Below are positions 37,328 to 49,300 of a stretch of DNA of 64,000 nt, one piece after another. A program made the position numbers and the translations under genes. The first letter of the stretch is position 1, and every line of letters starts with the position of its first letter. The notes below the pieces were generated by a model. That model made no database searches and had not been told where the DNA came from. It saw nothing but the letters and a program-made list of their open reading frames with translations. Origin of the DNA: Lutraria lutraria (lineage: Eukaryota; Mollusca; Bivalvia; Venerida; Mactridae); NCBI GenBank assembly GCA_964023205.1, contig OZ026833.1, forward strand, positions 6,722,138 to 6,786,137, written 5' to 3'.

Positions 37328-38930
37328 TCTAAGAAAAGTGCAAAGCGGGAAGTAGAAAAGACATAATTATTTGTTTGAAAGAAGTTAGCATATTAGATCG
37401 ATCGTACATGCATAGGTTGATGTTCTAAGCGGAAAGTAACAGCTCTATCTTGATATTATTAATGCTTGTATAAATTATACCGATATAAAACCTTATAGTG
37501 ATCAGTTATATTATCCCGTGGATGAGACGTTAATTCACATCAATGTGTCAAGAATAGTTTATTGTTAACTAGACAAATAATTACCCTTCATATGTATCAA
37601 TTATGCCATGTGTTTCAAATTTACATTGACATTCCATGTGCCATAACGTGATTTATTTCAGTCGATGCAAATTATAACTGAGGATTTGTTTAAAAAAAGG
37701 AAGAAACGATAGATATTAATAATGAATATTGTCTCATCATGGACTACTTTGTTTGCCAAGATGTCCAATCGGTTCTTAAAAGAATGATGCTGGTAAATCA
37801 ATTAACTGAAAGGGAGTACGTACATATTTAAGCCGTAGAACAAATTGCATTGATTTACTTCATTATTCCTAAATAAATAGATGTCTTCAGGACTGCAACT
37901 TTGAAGTTTTAGATGGGTTACTTGATACCAAAAGATTCGTGATTCGATTTTTAGGTAATGAATCATGGATTGGTTCGGATCGCCACTTACCCAACGAACC
38001 ACAGCCCTATGGTTAGGCTATGAATATTTTTTGCCCAGCTATGTATAAATATTTATATTAAAAACGAGTTACTGAATTCATAATGCATACCATGATTCCA
38101 AAGCCTATCAGCGTTATGGTCTATAAGTACATTGGTGGTATGTATAATGTAAAGTCCCCTGCCTAAGATTTCTCTGTTAATCGCACATCTCGGTCAAACG
38201 ATACATTTTCACTACTTCAGAACAATTAGCCTTCAAAATTAGCTAGACATGGAACGATGCGTGAAACTGACACACTGACATAATAATGATATGAATTTAT
38301 TTTCAAATGTAATTAACTGAACATTAATGATTAATATGTCTGTCGTCGAATATGTTTTGTATTGAATGAGTTATCACTTTGTAATTTCTCATTATATTAA
38401 CAAACACAAATGATTACGAAATTACAAGATAACTGGTGCAAAATACAATTGCATGTTGCTCTATAATAATGATATATCACCACAAAAACATGCACGCATT
38501 ACACAATACAAATCATACCAAGGAAACATCGCATGCAATAAAATGTTCGATTTCAGATGGCCCGGCTTCTAGAAAACTGGAACTGGTTTCATCATGAAAT
38601 CATATAATTTGCTACACTGGGGTACAGGGGTTGTACAACAAGAATATACATGTGTATGTTCCAAAGCTTTTGTATATTTAACTGCATGCTATATGTAATG
38701 TATGGTGTGTTTTTCTGCTGTGCCCTTTTTTATTGTCAATAATTGTATATTATGCCTCATGTGCATACAAACTACTATTCATGTCATAATTATATATCTC
38801 ATAATGTTTTTTATTATTATTATTTAATTTTTATTTCATCAATAGAAGTTTTTAAATGTGCTTTATTGCTTATAGTCTTTATTTTTCTTAAACATGCATT
38901 TGTCTTTTACAGCTCTTATATAATCTGTTA
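37328..38930. other. 3' flank of P450 copy 4 and non-coding DNA
   Basis: 37500-37720 matches the 3' flank of copy 1 (shared GATGAGACGTTAAT and GTGTTTCAAAT words). 38195-38330 weakly resembles 27655-27760. No gene recognised; the 66-codon minus frame at 37802-38002 has no support. Confidence 0.45.
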
Positions 38931-39035
38931 TTGTTGTTTACCCTAGTTATATAGTCGGCTCAAAAGCTCTTAGATGGCTTATGTTATAATGTTGTTGTCT
39001 TACCGACTTGAAATAAATATTATCTTATCTTAGTC
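38931..39035 (+). mobile_element. LINE 3' tail
   Basis: A tail ending GTCTTACCGACTTGAAATAA then ATTATCTTATCTTA, similar to the tail at 43835-43925. Short tandem words at the end are typical of non-LTR retrotransposon 3' ends. The AT-rich stretch before it (38640-38930) may belong to the same element. Confidence 0.5.
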
Positions 39036-39149
39036 CTGGCGAGTTCGAGCAAATGAGCAAATGAGAGTCCATTGTATGTTTTAAGCAGTCAAAATGTGCT
39101 TCATATTGCTATTCTTGATGTCACTCTTGGATGTTTTATACTTTCTATT

Positions 39150-40450
39150 TCTTAGTTACAAAATTTACACGAGACTACACAACGATATATATATTGAATA
39201 TCCGCAAATACCCTATGTATTCTGATTATATGAATAGTAGTTCTATGTTGTGAAACTTACTTCTTACCCACCGTTTCTTAATTCGTTTTATTACACACTT
39301 TAGAGTTGTTTTGTCTACATCGGTTGACAATCTTTTCTCTTGTTAGTAGAAGGTCAAAATGATAATGGCACGGCCTTGCGGATGCGAAGGGCATTGCCGG
39401 TTTGATAGTCAATGGATTGTCTGAGTCAAAATTACAGATAAGTTTTTGTCGTTGAAAATGTTTAAGAAAGTGTCACTTAGAAAAGTGTATGTGACCTGAC
39501 CTGGAAGTGCAACACAGAACCGAATGTTCAAAACATTGAAATGGAATATAATAGAAGTACCACGAGCGAAAAACTACTTCAAGTGTCTGTAGTTCATCAC
39601 CTAATGGAATTGTTTAAGACCAACTTTTTGTTGACGTACCGAATTATTTTGATGAGTTGTATTTTGAAAATTTACATATAACAAATAATTACTGTTACTG
39701 TAACTATGACTCAGATGACTATGAAAAGTAGCATGCCCTTGATATTGTTATTAGCCCTAAAATATCTACGCATGCGTATCTAGGACTGTCTATATTATTC
39801 TTTAGCGATACCATGCGCATATCAATATGGTTAAAGAGCAAAGGGACACATAATATTATATGAAGCAATGTGTTGTCAGTATAAAGTCATTTGCAATTTT
39901 TTCTGAGAATAAGTATTTGGAAGTGAGAAATTTTCTAATTTCTTATCATAATCACATAGACATTATGAATACCTTTAAGTTTTTACTAAACATGACATCT
40001 ATCAATAAACATTGCAATTCAGTATTTTATTGTTTGCTCTCTTATATCAAGACAAGCCTTTGGCTAAGAATGTGTTATAATTTGTGGATTTATTTCCTGA
40101 ATGTTTTGATTTCAATGCTGCAAACCCAGTTCGGTATTTTTTGTGCGAATTGCTATCACTATATCAAAATATATGTGATAACCATTGTAATCAATCTTCA
40201 CAAATTCATCATCACGTGAAGGAAGCGTGAAAACTACATTTGTATATACATTTCGCTATTCGGACTGAGCGCTATCTTACTTCGTCGATATCGGGAAAGG
40301 TAACATTGCAGGTACATAATTATGCAAGAGTCGAAAGTTTGTTCAAGATGTATATTTTTGTAGCTATTATCTTTGCAGTCATTGTTGTGATCTCTGTTGT
40401 GGTCATCTGTAGTCTAATCTCATCATGGAACATTTGCATGAACCTGTTAT
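39150..40450 (+). pseudogene. P450 relic: upstream region plus the first codons of exon 1
   Basis: Fourth copy of the type-2 upstream region, including CATCACGTGAAGG (40210) and TTGCAGGTACAT just before an ATG at 40348. The ATG opens MYIFVAIIFAVIVV, almost identical to the start of copy 4. After about 14 codons the similarity to exon 1 ends and AT-rich unrelated sequence follows. The hinge and everything after it are missing, so this is a 5' stub. The small frame called at 40240-40452 is this stub read from an upstream ATG. Confidence 0.75.
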
Positions 40451-41430
40451 GATTATTCTAATTTCAACAATAACAATTTCAAGTGAAGTGCAATTATGCG
40501 AGGGAGGTAGAACTGTTCTCATAATTCTCATGTTCTCATAGATGTGAGCGTAAGATATCTATAATATTCTTGCAACTTATATTAACTTCATATATTTTGT
40601 CGCAATTGTACTTCTTTTCTAATTATTAATATTTATGAATTAACCCGCTTTGTGCAGAACCCTCAAGTACTTCAGTTATAGTGAAATGGTAAATGTATGA
40701 TATGCATCATTATTGTACATTCATTATTTGTGTTAATGTAGTTTGTTTCGAAGTATTAGAAGTAAGATATTATTACAATATTATTGTGTACGTTTATCTT
40801 TAAAGCTTTGAAACAAAGACGTATTTGTTCTTATTAACAATAACGTGGATGACATCTGTAATTGTTACGAGATATTGATTTGTGTTATTATAATATTGAA
40901 GCTATAAATGTATATTAAAACATTTCAGCTGTATGTACGCACATGATATTACTTTTTTCTATTTTTAGTTCTGACATTTTATTTGTTCCCAATTATCAGC
41001 ATGAAAGCATTCTCACATAATAAATAAAGCTAGATAATCATGTACTGTATTGTAAATTTATGATTCTGTTCTCTTTTATATTTAATGTTTGTAGAATTTT
41101 GTTCATTCACGCATGTAATTGTATTTGCTTACATGACGATGGACAGTAATACTTATGTCTAAATAAAGTGTCTGTTATGCTTTGTATGATTACAGGTTCC
41201 TACCACTTATACCATTTATTTACTATACTGCTTCCAGTAATTCCACCAACGTTAAATGAATTACTTTAAGACAACCCGAGTGACTTGTTTCTCTCTGTGT
41301 CTGAAAACCAAGAGGTGCTACACTTGTTGATTTGTATGAATGTCTATATGATTTCTTTTCTATGTAATCGATTGATAAATCACAATAAAAATGCTAAATG
41401 GAACTGTATGTTATATTTTTCCAAAATGCT
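40451..41430. other. Non-coding interval
   Basis: AT-rich with no P450 exon or other gene recognised on either strand. Confidence 0.4.
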
Positions 41431-41439
41431 AATTAATTC

Positions 41440-41578
41440 CTGCATCAACAACATCAGCAAATTGTGAAATAATATGATGATCATGTAGCACAAAGCCATT
41501 ATTCTTTTCGTTACGTCTCTGTTGCACTTTTATGTAGTAGTCAGCAAGCTCATGTACAATGTCGGGTACGTATGTTTC
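41440..41578 (-). pseudogene. Inverted P450 exon-3 relic, full length and open
   Basis: The minus strand reads ETYVPDIVHELADYYIKVQQ and continues through NNGFVLHDHHII to FADVVDA. This is the whole of exon 3 at exactly 139 nt, without stops, with the AG acceptor intact (41580-41579). The expected GT donor after GATGCAG is GA, so the 3' splice junction is broken. The orientation is opposite to every gene in the array and no neighbouring exon was found. Best explained as part of an inverted, mostly deleted P450 copy. Confidence 0.85.
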
Positions 41579-42614
41579 CTAAAATAATATGCTTTATTTA
41601 ACGAAGGTTACATGTAATGACATATTTTATACAAACATATGGTGTCATTAAGCCTTCAAGTAACACACGAAAAACTGAAAATAATATATGAAAAGAATAA
41701 TGACATAGATATAAAATTATTGACAAATCCTAAGCCCTGTGTGCAATAAATGGATATTTCAGCCTATTTTCGTATTTAGGTGATACTGTTTCAGAGCATT
41801 CTTTAAACTATTTTTAACGTACTGAAAGCGGGATATTACTCGTAATTTCCGATAACATAAATGAAAAATATTGTGTACGTAATTAGTATTATGTTTAGGT
41901 ATCATTAAGCAATTGTTTGAAATTGAACGTAAATTATATGCGCTGTTATTAGAAAATGTGAAGAGTTCATTAATATACTAAGGATAAAATTCGAAAATTA
42001 ACAATGCCACGTGATATTCATATTTATTTTTAAATGTTAGCCAATAATTGGTTTGGAGATGTTTTGTTTACAAATAATTTTCGCCACACTTGTATCTTAA
42101 AAAGAGTATTGTAGTATCTTACTTTCATACTCCAAATTGTGCTACAATTGCTTATTGATGACAATATAAAAATATATATAGTAATAAAGGTATATAACTC
42201 ATGGGCTTAAAAATCACGAAAAAAAATACACTTGTCGTGTTCATCAAGGCCATGTTGTAACAATTCTAAACCGATGTTTAATAGTCTGGTCCTATCCGAC
42301 GCAGAAATGATTTCTCTTTACCACCATCTCATTTTATATCCATATACTGCTCAGAAAATGAGCAGCAATCCCTTCAACTTAAAAAAGTGTGTATCGACAA
42401 CGATGTGATCGCAGTTTATTTACGTTAGCTACAGAGACTTAAGATTTCAAAGTTGATTATGTCAAATTTTGTTAACTTAATGATGAATATGTTGATAAAT
42501 CTTTATATGGATATTTTCTATTTAATCGATTGATGGATCACTATTAAGTATTAGTATATATAGATATTGTGTATTTATTATGATGCTTTTGAATTTGTGA
42601 AAAAATCCTGTATA

Positions 42615-42731
42615 GGTGTCCACAAGGTCAGCAATGGTATGATATGATGGTCATGTAGCACGAAGCCATCCTTCTTATCGTTATTCTCTTTCACATTTAT
42701 ATATAACAATCACCAACTCAACGAAGGTTTC
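42615..42731 (-). pseudogene. Second inverted P450 exon-3 relic, decayed
   Basis: The minus strand starts GGAAACCTTCGTTGAGTTGG after an AG and goes on to GTGCTACATGACCATCATAT and GACCTTGTGGAC, clearly exon 3 of the P450 family. It has lost about 15-20 bases near its start, carries frameshifts and stops, and lacks a donor. It lies 1.15 kb from the first inverted relic, so two inverted exon-3 copies stand in tandem without the exons that should separate them. Confidence 0.8.
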
Positions 42732-42949
42732 CTAAAATGATAAAAGTGGTTTTGAGTTTATTTTCAATAACCTAGTACAAAACATAAGTGTTTTGATAAT
42801 CCCGTGATCACTGATTATAACATGTAGTATTTAGCAAACCGAAACACTTAAAGTAAGAGTTGAAAGAAAATTAAGTCAATTTATTTTGTTTTATACGAAT
42901 TTCAAGTACAAGCACAAATTTGATTTCTTTTGAACCACCTTTGTTTTTG

Positions 42950-43350
42950 CTATTTTCAGTGGATTTTCTGTGGATGAGACATTGATTCACATCAATTAGT
43001 CAAGAGACAGACATCGTTAGTTTGACAAATAATTACTCTTCATGTGTAATCTCATGTTTCAAGTTATTGTCATGTGTTTTAATGTTATATTAATGAGCGT
43101 AATTGTGCACAGGATATATAAAATTATCACATTCAAGGAACGTAAGACGTACAGAATATGAAAATAGTAAAATATTGATTTTTGCCCTTGCTCCAAAAGC
43201 AACAATACTAGATTTAAAAAAGTCAAAGTAAGATGCACTGAAAACAGATTACTCTTAAAGTATTTTGGTAGATCTGTTTTCTTGATAGAATTTGTAAAAA
43301 GGTTTAGTATTCAATTAAATAAGCAACACGTAAAATGAGATATCAGATTT
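42950..43350 (+). repeat. P450 3'-flank duplicate
   Basis: Contains TGGATGAGACATTGATTCAC, CTTCATGTGTAAT and AATAAGCAACACGTAAA, matching the 3' flanks of copies 1 (5950-6270) and 4 (37510-37640). With the 5' stub at 39150-40450 it outlines a P450 unit whose coding part has gone. No gene inside. Confidence 0.6.
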
Positions 43351-43834
43351 CCTCGTTTCGATCAATAGCGTCTGTGCTGTCAACTTATGTGTAACCTCTT
43401 TCCTATGATGCATCAAGTTATGGATAGTCATTCATACGCAGGGGAGAACAATCGAGGAAAATAATACAAAAAAAAATATTCTGGTTATATGCTAATTTAA
43501 ATAAGATGTGTTTCGTCCGCAAATCGCGAATCGCCGCGGATTTAAAATCGCATTAAGCCACAGGTAGATCATTTCAACGAGTCGATTTGATTTTCAGCCA
43601 TCGCGTTCAGAGCGACGATGACCATCACCGCTGATGGGGCAATGAATCGCATTGCATTTCGGCGACGATCACTCCTACTTCCAGTGATACGCGATGTCGT
43701 CTCATACCTGGAGCGTTTATCCATTGTTAGTAAACATTGTATTATTGTTTTCAGTATCATTTTCAGAGGTCCGTACCGTGCTTCACGACCTTTATCCCTC
43801 CCAGTCTGATTGATTACTTCCCGGCGTTTTACTT

Positions 43835-43925
43835 TTAATTTAGTTTATATAGTCTAGTTTAAACATCTATACAGCTAATGCTATCTTATTGTCATCTTAC
43901 CGACACAAAATAAAACTTAGCTTAT
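43835..43925 (+). mobile_element. LINE 3' tail
   Basis: GTCATCTTACCGACACAAAA and the following TAAAACTTAGCTTA parallel the tail at 38931-39035. The sequence before it (43500-43830) is richer in G and C and may be the 3' end of that element; no RT motif was found there. Confidence 0.4.
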
Positions 43926-44065
43926 GGTAGTGATTGCAACCCTGCATTATATGGACTGTCATGCCGATACGTGTTAGAAACAATTAATGTTGTCTATAAG
44001 TTATGAACTATCAAGGGAATACATGTAAATGCATAATCGGTCGACAAATGTATCTCATAGACATA

Positions 44066-44722
44066 CAAGGCTTGTCCAAAGAGTTCATGGACACCCCATT
44101 TAGTATTTATCCCGACGTCATTACATCAAATTAAGCTATACCATAGCAAAACATAATCCAATACATATATTGTCAATGATTCTGATGAAACTATACTTAT
44201 TATTTTGAAAATTACAGCCGATTTAATAACCAACTGTAGCGTCGGTCGAGCCACCCCAATTTTTGAACAGTTGATGTTTCAGATACCACGGCACAAAACT
44301 CATTATGTTGATGAGATTACACTGAACGCCTGTCAATTGCAGGCAACATATTATGACATCAATTCATGCAAATGTCAGTGACGTCAGACGTATCATTTTG
44401 AATGGGCATTTGTTCTCAGTATCTGCGAAATTTGATATTCGCAAAATAGCGTCTTTTAACGCAGAAGAACAACGTACGATTACTAAATTGTGTGTTGCAC
44501 TGGAAAAAAAACCCCACCATGATCGTTCATTTATAAATGACAAAAACGCATTGCGGATGGTAAAGATAGTCTGAACAAAATGATGAGAGAGTGGAGCGCC
44601 TGGCAATTGTTAATGACGCGTTCTTGGCGTCGGTCAACGAGCTAGTTCTAAAGGATAGGCGTGTAGCAGTACGAGAGTCAAAACAAAATCAGAGGTGTCC
44701 TCGAACTTTTGGACAAGCCTCG
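44066..44722. mobile_element. Mariner-like element, 657 bp, TA-flanked
   Basis: Terminal inverted repeats of ~28 bp: the left end reads CAAGGCTTGTCCAAAGAGTT and the right end is the near reverse complement, ending TTTTGGACAAGCCTCG. Both ends abut TA (44064-44065 and 44723-44724), the target duplication of Tc1/mariner elements. The internal frame 44353-44574 (73 codons) has no DD[E/D] motif and is too short for a transposase, so the element is non-autonomous or internally deleted. Confidence 0.75.
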
Positions 44723-44829
44723 TACATTAGGCTGTCATCATACTGTTATTCTTGATGTCGCTCTTATATGTTTCTTATTGATTTGTATAAAATAACAAAA
44801 TAATTTCTTCGTTCAATTTGTACTTTAAA

Positions 44830-46329
44830 TTATTTTGATACAAAACAACGATATATATACATAAATATGCAAATGTCTTTCTTAGTATTTCGTTTCAGGA
44901 TTACTTGCCTGAAAATATCAATGCTGTGCTGTTTTGTGATTTTATTCCTTATGCCTCATTTTTTCATTTGTTTTATTGCACAATTCAGTGTTGTTGTGCG
45001 TATGTACTCGTATATGCATAAATTTATACATTTTGTACACATTGGTGCTCACAGGTCGAAATACAGATGTCCTTGGCAGTGAATACGACTAGCATTTCCG
45101 TTTATAAAATGTGCTTCCGACTGTAACAATTCATGTCATTTTTTCAACAAAAAAATGACTTGTCTGAGCTAGCGTTACAGGTAGCTGTTGTCTTGATTTC
45201 AAAATATTTAAAAGCATTATAAAAAGTTTAAAAAGAAACTTTTTGTAACTTAACCCAAAGTGCTAACGACTGCGGTTAAAGTGATTCTTACTTCACATAA
45301 TTTATACCGGATGTATCCAAATTCAAGATGATATATAGATCCATAATAATCAGGAACTATAGTAAAGTGCCTATCAAAATATAATTTCTTTTGTTAATGA
45401 ATTGAACTATTTTTGATGTGTTTTATTTTCAAAATTTTAAGCATGACATTACACTTATTTGTTGGTAAAGAGTCTGATGGAACCATATCTTCGGGTTAAT
45501 CAGTTGCTAGGAAAAATGTGCATGTTCTTGAAACTGTTATTAGCCCTGAACTATCTATACATGGTAGACCTCTAAGGAATTGCGTAAGAGGATTCGAGTT
45601 AAGTGCAGTACATGTGACTGCAAAGTGTTTAACGCAATAGACCATGAAATAGAATGGTCGATATTGTAATCCAATTTTGAGTTAATAGAAAAATATACTG
45701 AAAAGTCTATATCTAAGAAGGACTTGACATTGTCATTAAGTAAGAGTTTTTACCCCACAATGCAAAAGATCAACTATAGGTAGAATCCTTCCTATAAGTT
45801 TAACTTTCAGAGGTCTCGTGAAATAGTGCGAATATGAAAAGTCTGCCATTCTTGAAAGCTATCATACGCATATCAACATGGTCAAAGATCAAATGGACTA
45901 ATATACGATTTGTTGTGTTGTCAGTAAATATTCATTGTCAAATCTTTCTAGTGAAAGAAATTAGGAAGTGTGAAACTTCCTGAAGTATAATCTTACATCA
46001 TATGGACATCATAATTATGTTTCAGTTTTAATTAAACTATCAGTTTAAGTTAAGCATTTTGTATTTTTCCCTCCTGTATAATAATGTGTAGGTTTATTTC
46101 TTGAACATTTTACTTGCATTGTTACAAACCATTTTTCTGCATGAATTATTATCACTGTGTTACATCATCTGAGATAACCCTCCAGTACAATTAAAAATTT
46201 GATTCGTCGTCACGTAAAGCAGACGTGAGAAGGATACAGATTTCGCATCGCCGATAACACAAACAAATTCAACATTGGGAAAGAGTACGTTGCAAGGTTA
46301 GACACCACAGTCTGAGAGTTCTGTTCAAA
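44830..46329 (+). promoter_or_regulatory. Upstream region of P450 copy 5 (second promoter type)
   Basis: Shares the block order of 19800-20845 and 39150-40347: ACAACGATATATATACATAA, CACAGGTCGAAAT, TGACTTGTCTGAGCTAGCGT, ATTAGCCCTGAA, CGCATATCAACATGGTC, GAAGTGTGAAACTTCCTGAA and TCGTCACGTAAAGCAG. The block before the ATG is TTGCAAGGTTAGAC instead of TGCAGGTAC, so the candidate 5'-UTR splice acceptor is altered in this copy. No gene inside; the 71-codon frame 44867-45082 falls in duplicated flank. Confidence 0.45.
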
Positions 46330-49300
46330 ATGTACGTTATTCTCTCTGTAATAGCTGTCGTCATTTTCGTGATCTATTCATCTAATCAGAAAAATGAGAA
46401 ATCAAAGCTAAAAAAGTTACCTGGACCTTCTGGTCTACCGTTATTCGGATGTATTTTCGAATTCGACGAATCTACCATGCCGAGTAAACTTTCGGAGTTT
46501 GCGAAGAAGTTTGGCGACGTGTTTCAGATGAAAATGTTGTCGGATACTGTGGTTGTACTTAATTCATCGGAATCGATTAATAAAGCATTTTGTTCAGAGG
46601 AATACAAACACTTCATGAACGACAGGGCTGACTTATTTTTTGGCGAGCATTTTCGGTCAAAAAGTGAAACAACAGGATTCTCTAGCGGTGAACTGCACAA
46701 AGTACTGAAAAAATATTTTCATCAAGGTTTGCGAACGTATGGAAGTGGCCTGCAGCTCCTAGAAAACAATGTTATGACTGAAATAGAAAACCTTCATACC
46801 AGAATAGACAATCTGTCCGGTCAAGTGTTAAGTATTGATAGTATCATTCAAAGGTCACTGTCTAACGTGGTTTCTCTTGTGGTATGTACGAAATTTGTTA
46901 TCTATTAGTCGGATTTAGTGTAAGTGCAAATCATGCATAATTTTCTGTCTCATGGACCAAAAAAATATCGAACTTCATCCACTGAATGGATACCAGTTTA
47001 TCATCATAATGATTGTTTATTTTTACACGGGATCTTATTTGAAAAACGTATTTATTTTCAACCGAAATCATTTTCGTTAGTATCTAACACAAGAGGTCTT
47101 TGTTTATTCATTTGGTGATTTTCATGCAGTCTCTGATTTCAGATATCAGATACACATTTAACCGCTATTGATGACCACTATCAGTTTCATGCCTCATGAA
47201 CAACATTTTGTATCTTAACAGTTTATCTTATCAGCCAATTGTTGCAGCCCTTCTATTATGAAACGTGTTTTTTAGGAATGCTGGTAAGATAACGTTAAAT
47301 AACAATTACAATAATGTTGCATTTGTGACACACTGAGATTCTTTTTTGAAAAAGAGTGATACAAAAATCAGGTACAATTGTTGCAAATTGTAAACATGTA
47401 AAAGTATTAGAATTTGATACGCGTATTCCAAGAGCCATGATGACACAACTGAAAAATCTTGCCATGCGCTTTATTTATACATGTACATGTTTTCATTTTC
47501 CTCGGTGTACGCACGCGTGTTATATAAACTTTAAATTAAGGTTGATGGCAAACACAATGATCGATGACGCTAAATGTTGTAGTATAAAACCATTTACAGG
47601 TCTGGTAAAGTTATTGGTGAGTGGAGTATGTTCTGTGACCGCGACTAGGCAGCTTAGGTGTTTGTTCGTGCGATCGTGTCCTTGAGAACAGCTGCTGATT
47701 CAACATATTTTTGTTTACATTACATTCATTTCGATTGACAGCTAACGTGATCTATCCGAATTCTCATTAGAATTCATCGATTCCGGTGCGCATCAATGAT
47801 TAGCAATTTCATACCGAAATCGTCCATAAGGTTGTCAGTTATTTTGATTGATAAAAAGTAGAATATAAAACGTCATATATAGACATTTTAGAACAAGTGT
47901 TGCTTACGATGACATAGTGACAAACGCTTCATATAGAATATTAAATAAAAGAAGTGATGGTCTTATTCACAAAATATACGGAATAGACCATTTTGACCGA
48001 TTATAGATGTCAAAAAGTGTAAATGTTTTGACCAACATCACAAACAATGACCATCATATAAATGGACATACCGGCCTCATTTGTATTTTATATCCATTAT
48101 ATCGAACATTTCAGTTGTCAGGTGTAACTCTTAGTGACGATGATCCTGTCGCTGATATGTTCTGGGAACACGTGCGTATGCAAGAACTTTTTCTGAGCTC
48201 TTATCACAACTTTATTTTGGGAAATTTTCCATTCGTAAGACACCTCCCAGGAACATATGGTCGTATGTTTCGACACATGAAACAGATGGACGAAACCATC
48301 GGGCAGCGATTTTTATATCAACAAAAAGTGAGTATTCTGTTATCGCTACTTTTCTCTTTCAGACTGTCCACTTCATGTATGTTAACATTGGATGTTTAAT
48401 ATTCAATTATTAACGAATTGTGATTAATTTTCAAATAAAATATTCTTTTTGTTGTCTATGATTATCCTCGACCAATTAAATGGAGAATCATCACTAGTAT
48501 TTGTACATTACACTATTTTCTAATGCTCGATGTTCTTTGTGAGTTTAAAAAATGTCGGCCAAGATTTTTATATCTGTTCCGTCTGTATTTCATATGATAA
48601 GAAAATAGTTAACAATAACTGTACATATGAAACTGAATTAGTATTGGCAGTACCAATTTATATATTCCCATTCAAAGAACAATTTAGAAAATGTGGTTAT
48701 GGTAAAGAACACACTTGAAGGATTACAGACCCTAATTCAAGCTTTCATTGCTAACCATTAAACTATTTTTATTGAATATATAAAATGAATCATCTATAAA
48801 TCATTCACTACTAGCTTTTTCTGAATAGTGCAGTTATGGAATTTGTAAACATGAATTAAAAATGCTACATAACATAGAAAAGGGAGAGTATCTGTTAGTA
48901 ATATTACATTACTTTATCATAACATGTAAATATATTTGACCAGGGTCCAAATTTCAAAATGTTGTATAGTTAAAAGTTAATATTGAATCAATTATAATGC
49001 TGGGATGACAAAATTTATATGTATCAGGTACCTCTTACTTTAGTTCTTCAGTCATGAAAAGTTTGTATTAGAGTCCGTTATCCTTCACGATACCATATAT
49101 TCAAAGGTTTTGCATGCACACTAATTTTAAGCTGAACGAGTTCGTTTCTTTTTCTTACACGAATAGTCTGACATTATGTGTGACTTGATTTCTTTATCAT
49201 TGCTTTCCTTGTTATTTGAATATGGCAGTAAACGAATTTAAACTCCGAAATTGTCCAACGACAAAAGATTATGTAATGATGTAACAGACTTTGGTATTAA

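Noticed and set aside
43569..43809. Overlapping 63-codon frames on both strands
   Set aside because: They fall in a less AT-rich patch where stops are rarer, mirror each other, and show no motif.
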